Positions 8,007 to 15,186 of a stretch of 40,856 bases of DNA are shown here, piece by piece (position 1 is the first letter of the stretch; every line of letters begins with the position of its first letter). Location: contig CAYLLH010000105.1 of the NCBI GenBank assembly GCA_964384785.1, positions 1 through 40,856 on the forward strand, read 5' to 3'. The stretch is from JAZKSG01 sp964384785 (lineage in GTDB: Archaea > Thermoplasmatota > E2 > DHVEG-1). The notes beneath the pieces were generated by a model. That model was not told where the DNA came from. It saw nothing but the letters and a program-made list of their open reading frames with translations, and searched no databases. Position numbers and translations under genes: made by a program.

Positions 8007-8333
8007 ATGCCTGGACATGGTCGCGGACGCAGAAGATGCCGTGGAAGAAGGCGCGGTAGAAGATGGGTAGAACAACCCTTTGAACCTCAGCGTTTTCAAC
8101 CACAATATGGTCAAGAACCTATAAAACAAGTAATTCTTTCAATAGAAGAGTTAGAAATCCTTCGGTTGATAGAAATAGAAAATCTTACACAAGAAGAAGC
8201 AGCTGCTATGATGGGTGTTTCTAGAAAAACACTCTGGAAAGACCTACATAAAGTTCGAAAAAAAGTTGCAGAAGCTCTTGTGAATGGTTACACGATCCAT
8301 GTCGAAGGTGGAGATTACATCCAAAGAAAATAA
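8007..8333 (+). CDS. DUF134 (UPF0251) family HTH protein
   Basis: A 108-residue DUF134 protein. It begins with an Arg/Gly-rich tail (MPGHGRGRRRCRGRRRGRRW) and then a sigma-70 region 4-like helix-turn-helix, LSIEELEILRLIEIENLTQEEAAAMMGVSRKTLWKDLHKVRKKVAEAL (about residues 47-94). DUF134 genes typically sit beside Mrp, NifX-like and MPGGD-type genes, as here, and are thought to regulate them. It is the first gene of the cluster. The palindrome at 7974-7983 lies in its promoter. Confidence 0.9.
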   Translation: MPGHGRGRRRCRGRRRGRRWVEQPFEPQRFQPQYGQEPIKQVILSIEELEILRLIEIENLTQEEAAAMMGVSRKTLWKDLHKVRKKVAEALVNGYTIHVEGGDYIQRK

Positions 8334-8338
8334 AAAAA

Positions 8339-8363
8339 GAGGTGAAAAATAAAATATGCCTGG
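8339..8363 (+). repeat. 25-base direct repeat, copy 1 (RBS plus start of an MPGGD gene)
   Basis: This 25-base stretch, containing the ribosome-binding GAGGTG and the first codons of the gene at 8356, is identical to 9628-9652 before the second MPGGD gene. The coding sequences stay similar for about 40 more bases and then diverge, which points to duplication of a 5' module. Confidence 0.75.
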
Positions 8364-8724
8364 TGGAGATAGAACAGGTCCTGAAGGAAGAGGTCCAGTA
8401 ACTGGACGAGGTTTAGGATATTGCACAGGTTATAACAACCCTGGATTTACCAAAGGAGTACCCCGTGGCGGCCGAGGATATGGTCGCGGATGGGGTCGTG
8501 GTTTCGGAAGAGGATTCGGCAGAGGCCGAGGATTCTACCATAGAGATTACTACCAAGAACCCTACTATGAACCAGCACCAATACAAAGAGCACCATATCA
8601 ACAACCTACTAGAGACGAGGAAAAAGCATACCTGGAAGATATGATTAAAAACCTTGAACAAGAAATAAAATCCATGAAAGACCGACTTCAGGAACTATCA
8701 AAAGAAAAAAAATCTTCAGAATAA
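8356..8724 (+). CDS. DUF5320-like Gly/Arg-rich protein with C-terminal coiled coil
   Basis: A 122-residue protein starting with the signature MPGGDRTGPEGRGPVTGRG. A long Gly/Arg/Tyr/Phe-rich low-complexity middle follows (about 36-60). The last 40 residues are a charged coiled coil (EEKAYLEDMIKNLEQEIKSM). This architecture is typical of DUF5320 proteins accompanying Mrp/NifX-like clusters; their biochemical role is not established. GAGGTG lies 17 bases upstream of the ATG. The stop codon lies in the loop of a terminator hairpin (8707-8741). Confidence 0.85.
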   Translation: MPGGDRTGPEGRGPVTGRGLGYCTGYNNPGFTKGVPRGGRGYGRGWGRGFGRGFGRGRGFYHRDYYQEPYYEPAPIQRAPYQQPTRDEEKAYLEDMIKNLEQEIKSMKDRLQELSKEKKSSE

Positions 8725-8741
8725 AAAAATGAAGATTTTTT
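8707..8741 (+). terminator. Hairpin terminator after the DUF5320-like gene
   Basis: AAAAAATCTTCA (8707-8718) and TGAAGATTTTTT (8730-8741) are exact reverse complements separated by an 11-base loop that contains the stop codon. The right arm ends in six T. This should end the DUF134/DUF5320 transcript. TATA-like ttttatata (about 8758-8766) follows and probably restarts transcription for Mrp. Confidence 0.65.
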
Positions 8742-8825
8742 CAACCAATATTTTTTTATTTTATATAGATACTTATCTAATTTAGGATAAAATTAGTTTA
8801 AAATCAAAATGAAGGGAGTTAATTT

Positions 8826-9641
8826 ATGAATCAAAAACAAAAAAACATGCCAAATGTTGAAAAAAACCTTAAAAACGTTAAACACAAAATAGTAGTCTTA
8901 AGTGGGAAAGGCGGTGTCGGAAAAAGCACGGTAGCAGCAAACCTTGCTGTAACACTAAATGAGAAAGGTTACAAAGTAGGACTTTTAGACAGTGATCTAC
9001 ATGGACCAAGTATACCAAAAATTGTAGGCATTGAGGATGAAAAAGCAAAGCCTTCTCATAATGGAATACTTCCAGTGGTTACAAAAAATGGTTTAAAAGT
9101 TATGTCTATGGCTCTTCTAATGGAGGATCGTGATGCACCAGTGATCTGGCGGGGCCCTATGAAAATGGGTGCAATACGTCAACTACTAGGAGAAGTCGAA
9201 TGGAAAGATTTAGATTTTTTGATAATTGATCTTCCACCTGGAACAGGTGATGAACCACTAAGTATAGCTCAACTAATCAAAGATGTATCAGGAGCAATAG
9301 TTGTTACAACACCTCAAGATGTAGCAATAGTAAGCGTTAGAAAATCTATAAACTTTGTAAAAAAACTAAACATGAAACTCCTTGGAGTTGTAGAAAACAT
9401 GAGTGGATTTACATGTCCTCATTGTAACAAAAAAATAGATATTTTTAAGACTGGTGGAGGAAAAAAAGCAGCTGAAGATTTCAAAATACCCTATCTAGGA
9501 AACATCCCATTGGATCCAGAAATAGTTCAAACTGGTGATTCGGGTAAAACTTTTATGACAAAAAACAAGGACAAAAACACAGCTGAATCTTTTGAAAATA
9601 TAGTTTCTAATATTGAAAAAGTTTTAGGAGGTGAAAAATAA
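8826..9641 (+). CDS. mrp: Mrp/NBP35 family iron-sulfur carrier ATPase
   Basis: A 271-residue P-loop ATPase of the ApbC/Mrp/NBP35 family, which binds and transfers a bridging [4Fe-4S] cluster to apo-proteins. It has deviant Walker A GKGGVGKST (about 27-35), switch I LLDSDLHGPSIPK, Walker B-like LIIDLPPGTGDEP, and the cluster-binding CPHC (about 197-200). The N-terminal domain of bacterial Mrp is absent, as usual in archaea. GAAGGGAG precedes the ATG. The last codons overlap the ribosome-binding site of the MPGGD gene at 9645. Confidence 0.95.
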   Translation: MNQKQKNMPNVEKNLKNVKHKIVVLSGKGGVGKSTVAANLAVTLNEKGYKVGLLDSDLHGPSIPKIVGIEDEKAKPSHNGILPVVTKNGLKVMSMALLMEDRDAPVIWRGPMKMGAIRQLLGEVEWKDLDFLIIDLPPGTGDEPLSIAQLIKDVSGAIVVTTPQDVAIVSVRKSINFVKKLNMKLLGVVENMSGFTCPHCNKKIDIFKTGGGKKAAEDFKIPYLGNIPLDPEIVQTGDSGKTFMTKNKDKNTAESFENIVSNIEKVLGGEK

Positions 9642-9652
9642 AATATGCCTGG
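9628..9652 (+). repeat. 25-base direct repeat, copy 2
   Basis: This stretch is identical to 8339-8363. Here the GAGGTG overlaps the final Gly-Glu-Lys codons and stop of mrp, so the duplicated translation-start module also supplies the mrp 3' end. Confidence 0.75.
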
Positions 9653-9878
9653 AGGAGATGGAACAGGACCTGATGGAACAGGACCAGTTGCCGGCCGAGG
9701 TCGCGGCCGAGGACAAGGTCGACAGACTGGAGGTCGTGGACTAGGTGGTGGTACTGCCGCTGGCCCAGGTGGCAAATGCCGATGCCCTAACTGCGGGCAT
9801 CATGAACCACATCAACTAGGACAACCTTGTTACTCAAAAAAATGTCCTAAATGTGGTGCACCTATGACAAGAGCATGA
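9645..9878 (+). CDS. MPGGD-type Gly-rich zinc-ribbon protein (DUF5320-like N-terminus)
   Basis: A 77-residue protein. Its first 20 residues repeat the MPGGDGTGPDGTGPVAGRG signature of the gene at 8356, but the C-terminus is different: a zinc ribbon or knuckle, CRCPNCGHHEPHQLGQPCYSKKCPKCGAPM. The CPNC and CPKC pairs are spaced for one Zn or Fe-S site. It begins 3 bases after the mrp stop and is translationally coupled to it. It is likely an accessory metal-binding partner of the Mrp ATPase; this is inferred from context only. Confidence 0.82.
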   Translation: MPGGDGTGPDGTGPVAGRGRGRGQGRQTGGRGLGGGTAAGPGGKCRCPNCGHHEPHQLGQPCYSKKCPKCGAPMTRA

Positions 9879-9957
9879 TAAAAACTAAATAACACTTTTT
9901 TTTAAAAAAAAACGAAAGATTAAAAAGTACAATGCTGTGAGGTGATTGGTTTTTATT

Positions 9958-10341
9958 ATGAAAATATGTATCTCATCACAAGGTGATAATTTAGATGCAG
10001 AGGTTGACCCTAGATTTGGAAGGTGTAAATATTTTTTAATCATTGATTCTGACTCTATGGATTTTGAGATAATTGATAATGAAAATGCTATGGCACGGGG
10101 TGGTGCAGGTATCCAAGCAGCAGAAACAGTTGCTAACAAAGGATGTGAAATAGCTATTACTGGAAGTGTGGGGCCTAATGCTTTTCGTACTTTGTCTGCA
10201 GCAGGAGTTAAAGTTTATACTGGAGCTCAGGGTAGTGTTAAAAATGCTTTAGATAGTTTCAAAAAAGGAGATTTAGACGAAACCAAAGATCCATCCGTTG
10301 GAAGTCATCATGGTGTTGGTGGCCGGGGATGGAGGCAATAA
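9958..10341 (+). CDS. NifX/NifB-type dinitrogenase Fe-Mo cofactor-binding family protein
   Basis: A 127-residue protein of the NifX/NafY/VnfX fold: KICISSQGDNLDAEVDPRFGRCKYFLIID, then AGIQAAETVANKGCEIAITGSVGPNAFRTLSAAGVKVYTG and a short basic, His-containing tail. Family members carry iron-sulfur or Fe-Mo precursor clusters, but standalone archaeal versions occur without nitrogenase and none is present here. ATG 9958 has GAGGTG about 15 bases upstream and starts the first strand. It is followed after 15 bases by a paralogue. Confidence 0.92.
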   Translation: MKICISSQGDNLDAEVDPRFGRCKYFLIIDSDSMDFEIIDNENAMARGGAGIQAAETVANKGCEIAITGSVGPNAFRTLSAAGVKVYTGAQGSVKNALDSFKKGDLDETKDPSVGSHHGVGGRGWRQ

Positions 10342-10356
10342 TAGGAGGAAGTTATT

Positions 10357-10737
10357 ATGAAGATTGGAATTCCTTCAATGGGTAATGATGGTTTAGATGA
10401 ACAGGTTGGTCAACATTTTGGCAGGGTCACTCATTATACGATTGTTGATCTTGATACTGATAAAGTTGATGTGATACCAAATACTAGTCATCATATGGGG
10501 GGGAGAAATGATCCTCCTGAGATTTTAGCACGAGAAGGCGTCAACGTTTTAGTATGTCAAGCTCTTGGTCGAAGAGCTGTTGATTTATTCCAGCGTTTAA
10601 ATATAGATGTGTATATTGGCGCCTCTGGAACTGTGAAAGATGCAGTTGAAGCATTCAAAAAAGGTGCTCTAAGAAAAGCAGGGTCTTCTGATGCTTGTGA
10701 TGAACATGCATTCAGAGGAGTAGGACATAGACATTAA
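10357..10737 (+). CDS. Second NifX/NifB-type cofactor-binding family protein
   Basis: A 126-residue paralogue of the upstream gene: KIGIPSMGNDGLDEQVGQHFGRVTHYTIVD, REGVNVLVCQALGRRAVDLFQRLNIDVYIG, and a His-rich C-terminus (CDEHAFRGVGHRH) that could bind metal. The ribosome-binding site is AGGAGG before the ATG. The pair resembles tandem MTH1175-like genes in archaeal Mrp clusters. The A5T9 run after the stop probably ends the transcript. Confidence 0.92.
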   Translation: MKIGIPSMGNDGLDEQVGQHFGRVTHYTIVDLDTDKVDVIPNTSHHMGGRNDPPEILAREGVNVLVCQALGRRAVDLFQRLNIDVYIGASGTVKDAVEAFKKGALRKAGSSDACDEHAFRGVGHRH

Positions 10738-10749
10738 AAATTTTTTTTT
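10736..10749 (+). terminator. Oligo-T terminator
   Basis: Five A followed by nine T right after the stop of the second NifX-like gene. Long T-tracts on the coding strand are the usual archaeal termination signal. The TATA-like gtatataaaaa just before 10769 suggests a new start for the DUF89 gene. Confidence 0.45.
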
Positions 10750-10768
10750 AATAGGGCGTATATAAAAA

Positions 10769-11632
10769 ATGAAAACTCATCTAGATTGTATACCCTGTTT
10801 TATGAAACAATCCCTTGAAGCAGCAAGGATGACAACAGAGACTCCTGTGATTCAAGAGAAAGTTCTCAAAGCAGTTATGAAACATCTCCAAAATATAAAT
10901 TTCGAGGATTCTCCTCCTGAGCTGTCTAGAGAGGTACATTCAATTATTAGAGAACTCACAAAAAATAATGATCCTTATAAAAACGTAAAAGTTGAGTCAA
11001 ACAAAACCGCTGAAAAAATATATAATGATCTTAAAAGACACGTAGAAAACGCTGACGATCCTTTATTGATGGCGATAAAATTAGCTATTGCAGGAAACGT
11101 TATTGATTTTGGAGCTATGAATCGTTTTAATGTCGAGGATATGATTGATCATGCACTTCATAAAGATTTTGACACAAGTTCCTATCAGGAATTTAAAAAA
11201 ACACTTGACAACTCAGAAAACATTTTGTATCTTGCTGACAACTGCGGGGAGATTTTTTTTGACAAACTTCTGCTTGAAGAACTCAAAAAAATGAATAAAA
11301 AAATTACTTATGTTGTAAAATCCAAACCTATTTTAAATGATGCAGTTAAAGAAGATGCATATGCTGCAGGTATTTCAGATATAGCAGAAATAATAGCATG
11401 TGATGATGGTCAAGACAAGTCAACTCCTGGTGTTGTTTTAGAATTTGCTTCAGATGTTTTTCATAAAAAATTTAAAAATGCTGATATGGTTATTTCAAAA
11501 GGCCAAGGTAATTATGAGGGTTTAAGTGACTGTAGTCGTAAAGTTTTTTTTCTACTTGTTGCCAAATGCCCTTTAGTAGCAAGAGACATCCAGACTGATG
11601 TTGGGACACTTATATTGAAGGTGAAAAAATAG
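10769..11632 (+). CDS. DUF89 / ARMT1-like damage-control phosphatase
   Basis: A 287-residue member of the DUF89 metal-dependent phosphatase family, proposed to hydrolyse damaged or excess phosphorylated metabolites. It begins MKTHLDCIPCFMKQSLEAARM, with the CxxC typical of the archaeal subfamily. It contains LADNCGEIFFDKLLLEEL (the Asp/Asn metal site), VKSKPILNDAVKEDA and VISKGQGNYEGLS. It ends 2 bases before a MinD-type ATPase. The link to iron-sulfur genes recurs in archaea, but the substrate is unknown. Confidence 0.9.
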   Translation: MKTHLDCIPCFMKQSLEAARMTTETPVIQEKVLKAVMKHLQNINFEDSPPELSREVHSIIRELTKNNDPYKNVKVESNKTAEKIYNDLKRHVENADDPLLMAIKLAIAGNVIDFGAMNRFNVEDMIDHALHKDFDTSSYQEFKKTLDNSENILYLADNCGEIFFDKLLLEELKKMNKKITYVVKSKPILNDAVKEDAYAAGISDIAEIIACDDGQDKSTPGVVLEFASDVFHKKFKNADMVISKGQGNYEGLSDCSRKVFFLLVAKCPLVARDIQTDVGTLILKVKK

Positions 11633-11634
11633 GT

Positions 11635-12477
11635 ATGATACTTTCAATAGCTAGTGGAAAAGGCGGTACTGGAAAAACTACTTTTGCTACCAATCTTGCT
11701 TTAAGTTTAAACAAAAAAATACAGTTTTTAGATTGTGATGTAGAAGAACCAAATTCTAATATTTTTCTTAAAACAAATATTTCAAAGAGTAAAGATGTAA
11801 ATGTCGAGATTCCTTTTGTTGATAAAAACAAATGTACATTCTGTAAAAAATGCTCCGAGTTCTGCAGGTTTAATGCTCTGGCCGTGGTTCCAAATGATGT
11901 ACTTGTTTTCCCAGAACTTTGTCATTCATGTGGCGGATGTCAATTGGTTTGCCCCCATAAAGCTATAGGGTATCACAAAAGACCTATTGGAAAAATTGAA
12001 CATGGAATAAAAAACAATATAGATTTCTACCAAGGACTATTAAACATAGGAGAAATCCAAGCGGTTCCTTTGATAAAAACTTTGAAAAAACAGATAAAAC
12101 CAAACCTTGACGTCATCCTTGATTCACCACCCGGGACATCCTGTCCGGTTATAGAAACAATTACAGGTTCAGATTACTGTATACTTGTAACAGAAGCAAC
12201 ACCTTTTGGACTACATGATTTAAAACTAGCTATAGAAGTACTACGTCACATGAAAATACCCTTCGGCGTTGTAATAAACCGTGATGGAACAGGGTTTAAA
12301 AATGTGGAAATCTTCTGCAGCAATGAACACATTCCTGTTCTTATGAAAATACCAGATGATGAAAACATTGCAAGATTATACTCCAATGGAGTTCCCTTTG
12401 TCCGAGAACGTTCATCCTGGCGGGCAAGATTTATAGAAGTATTTGAAAAAATCCGTGACGAGGTAGAAAAAAAATGA
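11635..12477 (+). CDS. MinD-superfamily P-loop ATPase with inserted ferredoxin domain (1)
   Basis: A 280-residue protein with deviant Walker A SGKGGTGKTTF at the N-terminus and switch LDCDVEEPNSNIF. A two-cluster ferredoxin insertion occupies about residues 63-105 (CTFCKKCSEFC and CHSCGGCQLVCP), followed by Walker B-like LDSPPGTSCPV. The family is the MinD ATPase with 4Fe-4S insert often found as adjacent pairs near NifX-like genes. It probably loads or transfers clusters in an ATP-dependent way. Its stop overlaps the next ATG by 4 bases, so the pair is translationally coupled. Confidence 0.93.
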   Translation: MILSIASGKGGTGKTTFATNLALSLNKKIQFLDCDVEEPNSNIFLKTNISKSKDVNVEIPFVDKNKCTFCKKCSEFCRFNALAVVPNDVLVFPELCHSCGGCQLVCPHKAIGYHKRPIGKIEHGIKNNIDFYQGLLNIGEIQAVPLIKTLKKQIKPNLDVILDSPPGTSCPVIETITGSDYCILVTEATPFGLHDLKLAIEVLRHMKIPFGVVINRDGTGFKNVEIFCSNEHIPVLMKIPDDENIARLYSNGVPFVRERSSWRARFIEVFEKIRDEVEKK

Positions 12478-13331
12478 AAGAACTCACAGTGATCAGCGGA
12501 AAAGGAGGAACCGGAAAAACTAGTATAACTTCTGCTCTTGCATCTCTTACAAATGATGCAGTACTTGCGGATTGCGATGTAGATGCAGCAGATTTACACC
12601 TGATACTTAAACCTGTTATAAAAAAAACTATGGGATTCCATGGACTACCTCTCGCTTCAATAGATTCAGAAAAATGTACCGAATGTGGAAGATGCAGAAA
12701 ATACTGCAGATTTGATGCGATAGATGAACGTTTTACAGTAATTCGTGATAAATGCGAAGGATGCGGAGTATGTGAATTTGTCTGCCCTGAAGATGCAGTT
12801 ACATTCACAGAAAGATATTCAGGTCTAGCTTATGTTTCTAATACACGTTTTGGACCAATGGTTCATGCGGTTCTTAAAACAGCTGAAGAAGCATCAGGAA
12901 AACTAGTAACCATGGTACGTGAAAACGCTAAAAAAATAGCTGAAGAAAAACAAAAAAACCTTGTAATAATAGACGGCCCACCAGGTATAGGTTGCCCTGT
13001 TATATCAGCTATAACTGGAGTGGATTTGGTTTTAATTGTTACAGAACCAACAATGTCAGCAATACATGATTTGAAAAGAATACTTGGGGTTGCAGCTCAT
13101 TTTGAAATACCAGCAATGGTATGTATAAACAAATATTCAATTAATCCTGAAAAAACAGAGGAAATCAAAAACTTTTGCAAAAAAGAAAACATAACTGTTG
13201 TCGGAGAAATCCCTTATGATAAAGTTGTAACAGAGGCTATGGTTCAAGAAAAAAATGTTATAGAACTTGGAGAAAACCCTGTATCAGATAGTATTAAAAA
13301 AATGTGGGATGAAATAACAAAAAAAATATGA
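12474..13331 (+). CDS. MinD-superfamily P-loop ATPase with inserted ferredoxin domain (2)
   Basis: A 285-residue paralogue of the preceding gene: Walker A SGKGGTGKTS, ADCDVDAADLHL, ferredoxin insert CTECGRCRKYC and CEGCGVCEFVCP (about 63-104), and IDGPPGIGCPVI. The ATGA overlap with the upstream stop and the matching lengths suggest a heterodimer. It closes the ATPase pair; a cupin gene follows after 29 bases. Confidence 0.93.
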   Translation: MKELTVISGKGGTGKTSITSALASLTNDAVLADCDVDAADLHLILKPVIKKTMGFHGLPLASIDSEKCTECGRCRKYCRFDAIDERFTVIRDKCEGCGVCEFVCPEDAVTFTERYSGLAYVSNTRFGPMVHAVLKTAEEASGKLVTMVRENAKKIAEEKQKNLVIIDGPPGIGCPVISAITGVDLVLIVTEPTMSAIHDLKRILGVAAHFEIPAMVCINKYSINPEKTEEIKNFCKKENITVVGEIPYDKVVTEAMVQEKNVIELGENPVSDSIKKMWDEITKKI

Positions 13332-13360
13332 ATTTTTTGTAGCGGATGTGAATTTAATAA

Positions 13361-13702
13361 ATGAAACATGTACATTATACTGATGTTGAATTAGAAACAC
13401 CAGATGAAGAAGGTATAAAAAATGTTAAACTACGTTGGCTTATAGGAAAAAAAGATGGTGCAGAAAACTTTGCTATGAGGCTTTTTGAAGTAAAACCCAA
13501 TGGTTATACACCATTGCATCAGCATAATTGGGAACATGAAGTTTTTATCCTGGAGGGTTCAGGTGTTACAAAAAACAAGGAAAAAGAAGAACACTTTAAG
13601 GAAGGTGATGTGTTTTTCGTTCCGTCCATGGAATGGCATCAGTTTGTAAACACAGGAAAAAAAACATTAAAATTTCTTTGTTTAATACCATATAAATCTT
13701 GA
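13361..13702 (+). CDS. Cupin-domain protein
   Basis: A 113-residue single-domain cupin. Motif 1 is PLHQHNWEHEVFILEGSG, whose His, His and Glu are metal ligands, and motif 2 is FVPSMEWHQFVNTG. Such small beta-barrels bind a metal and a small ligand, or isomerise or oxidise it; the ligand is unknown. Its position behind the MinD-ferredoxin pair and before a thioredoxin suggests a redox or metal role, by context only. Confidence 0.9.
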   Translation: MKHVHYTDVELETPDEEGIKNVKLRWLIGKKDGAENFAMRLFEVKPNGYTPLHQHNWEHEVFILEGSGVTKNKEKEEHFKEGDVFFVPSMEWHQFVNTGKKTLKFLCLIPYKS

Positions 13703-13707
13703 TTATT

Positions 13708-14085
13708 ATGATTAACTGGCCTTTTAGTAAAAAATCACAGCCAATAAATAAGTATGTTAAAATTCCATCCCATCCTGAAATTCTAAACGATAAAAATTTC
13801 AATAATTTTATCGAAAAATATCCATTATGTTTGGTTGATTTCTGGGCTCCATGGTGCAGCCCTTGTAAAAAAATGAGTTCACGTATTCTTAGGCTTTCGA
13901 AGATTTTTGAAGGACAGGTTGCGTTTGGTAAACTAAATATTAAGGACAACAAAAAAATAGCTGAAGATTTTAAAATAATGAGCATTCCAGCATTAATTTT
14001 ATTTAAAAATGGTAAAAAAACAGCTCATCTTACTGGCGTTAAATCTACAGGAAAGATAAAAAAAGTAATTGAAAAAAATCTATAA
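13708..14085 (+). CDS. Thioredoxin-like protein
   Basis: A 125-residue thioredoxin fold with active site WAPWCSPCKK (the CSPC variant of CGPC), preceded by LVDFW and followed by the cis-Pro segment IMSIPALILFKNGK. A polar N-terminal extension of about 25 residues precedes the fold and there is no signal peptide, so it is cytoplasmic. ATG 13708 is used; the TTG at 13699 would overlap the cupin stop. The Ser in the active site may shift the redox potential. Confidence 0.93.
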   Translation: MINWPFSKKSQPINKYVKIPSHPEILNDKNFNNFIEKYPLCLVDFWAPWCSPCKKMSSRILRLSKIFEGQVAFGKLNIKDNKKIAEDFKIMSIPALILFKNGKKTAHLTGVKSTGKIKKVIEKNL

Positions 14086-14114
14086 AAAAAAAGATTTTTT
14101 TAGTTTTTTTTATT

Positions 14115-14339
14115 ATGAGACGAAAAACATATAACATAATTTGTAACAATTGCGGAAAAAGAGTTTTTCGTTATGTAAAATTTGGGAAGGGTAGAATTAT
14201 TCATTGCTGGAAAAATCGTATCCTTGAAGATAATTCTATTAATGAAAACAAAAAAGTGAAATGTGTTTGCGGAAACCTTATTGGTGTTGAAAAAAAGAAA
14301 AGAATTGAAATGAAACAACATAGTTTTACTGTTGAATAA
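14115..14339 (+). CDS. Conserved-looking small zinc-ribbon protein
   Basis: A 74-residue basic protein with CNNCGKRVFRYVKFGKGRIIHCW and VKCVCGNLIG, giving two CxxC/CxC half-sites of a zinc ribbon. Function is unknown. It lies between thioredoxin and the uracil-DNA glycosylase on the same strand, 9 bases before the latter, so it may be co-expressed with that repair enzyme. Confidence 0.78.
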   Translation: MRRKTYNIICNNCGKRVFRYVKFGKGRIIHCWKNRILEDNSINENKKVKCVCGNLIGVEKKKRIEMKQHSFTVE

Positions 14340-14348
14340 ATAATTTTG

Positions 14349-15131
14349 ATGTTTGCGTGTGGTCTTATGAATAAAGACACAAAAATAAAAAAAATTAATT
14401 TTGAAATTAAAAATTGTACTAAATGCCGCCTTTCTGAAACACGGAAAAATTCGTTACCTGGGGAAGGAAATTTGGATGCAAGAATAATTCTTATCGCTCA
14501 AGCCCCTGGTAAAACCGAAGATGTTGAAGGTGAAATGTTTATTGGTCCTTCTGGAAAAGTTTTAGATAGATTACTACAGAATGCAAAGGCGGATAGAGAA
14601 AAAATCTATATGACTAATCTAGTAAAATGTATGCTTCCAAGATACCGCAGGCCGAAAAGGGATGAAATAGAAACATGTAGCAGATATCTTGACAAAGAAA
14701 TAGAAATTATCAAACCCAAATTTTTAGTTCCAATGGGGTTTTATTCAACTAGATACATCTTCGAAAAATATGGATTTGATATTCCTGAAAAAAAGGAATT
14801 TAGAAATGTTTATGGAAAACTTTTCTACAAAAAAGGTATGAAAATCTACCCAGTGCAACATCCTGCAGCTGTTTTATATCACTCTGAATTAGAATCAATC
14901 CTTCAAAAAAACTATGATAAATTAAAAATTTTTGAGCAGAATTGTAAATGGTATCAAATGTGTCCTATGAAAATGTTTTATGAAAAAGGGATGCTTGATA
15001 GAAAATGGGTTGAACTTTACTGTAAGGGCGACTGGGAGAGTTGCAAACGCTATAAAATGGAGGAAGAAGGAAAGTTTCATCCAGATTATATGCTGCCTGA
15101 TGGAAATATTAATGAGAAATTAAAAAACTAA
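14349..15131 (+). CDS. Family 4-like uracil-DNA glycosylase with extra C-terminal Cys-rich domain
   Basis: A 260-residue protein. Residues about 18-195 are an iron-sulfur uracil-DNA glycosylase: CTKC, FIGPSGKVLDRLL, NLVKCMLP and ETCSRYL give the four cluster cysteines, and HPAAVLYH is motif B. Motif A reads AQAPGKTED where family 4 normally has GE(A/G)PG, so the usual Glu is Gln. The last 60 residues are an added domain, CKWYQMCP...YC...CKRYK...LPDGN, that recurs in the protein at 24817. The start is uncertain: ATG 14349 is used, ATG 14367 is also possible. Confidence 0.85.
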   Translation: MFACGLMNKDTKIKKINFEIKNCTKCRLSETRKNSLPGEGNLDARIILIAQAPGKTEDVEGEMFIGPSGKVLDRLLQNAKADREKIYMTNLVKCMLPRYRRPKRDEIETCSRYLDKEIEIIKPKFLVPMGFYSTRYIFEKYGFDIPEKKEFRNVYGKLFYKKGMKIYPVQHPAAVLYHSELESILQKNYDKLKIFEQNCKWYQMCPMKMFYEKGMLDRKWVELYCKGDWESCKRYKMEEEGKFHPDYMLPDGNINEKLKN

Positions 15132-15156
15132 AAGATTTTTTTAGAAAAGTTTTTTT
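15122..15156 (+). terminator. Weak hairpin/T-tract terminator after the glycosylase
   Basis: AAAAAACT (15122-15129) pairs with AGTTTTTT (15148-15155) around the stop codon and a T7 run (15135-15142). A second T run follows. This should separate the glycosylase from cysteine synthase. Confidence 0.4.
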
Positions 15157-15186
15157 GTATTGGTTTTGTTTTTGAATAATTGTTTT

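Noticed and set aside
9958..10737. Nitrogen fixation, suggested by NifX/NifB-type domains
   Set aside because: There are no nifHDK, nifE/N or radical SAM NifB genes. The standalone domain is common in non-diazotrophic archaea.
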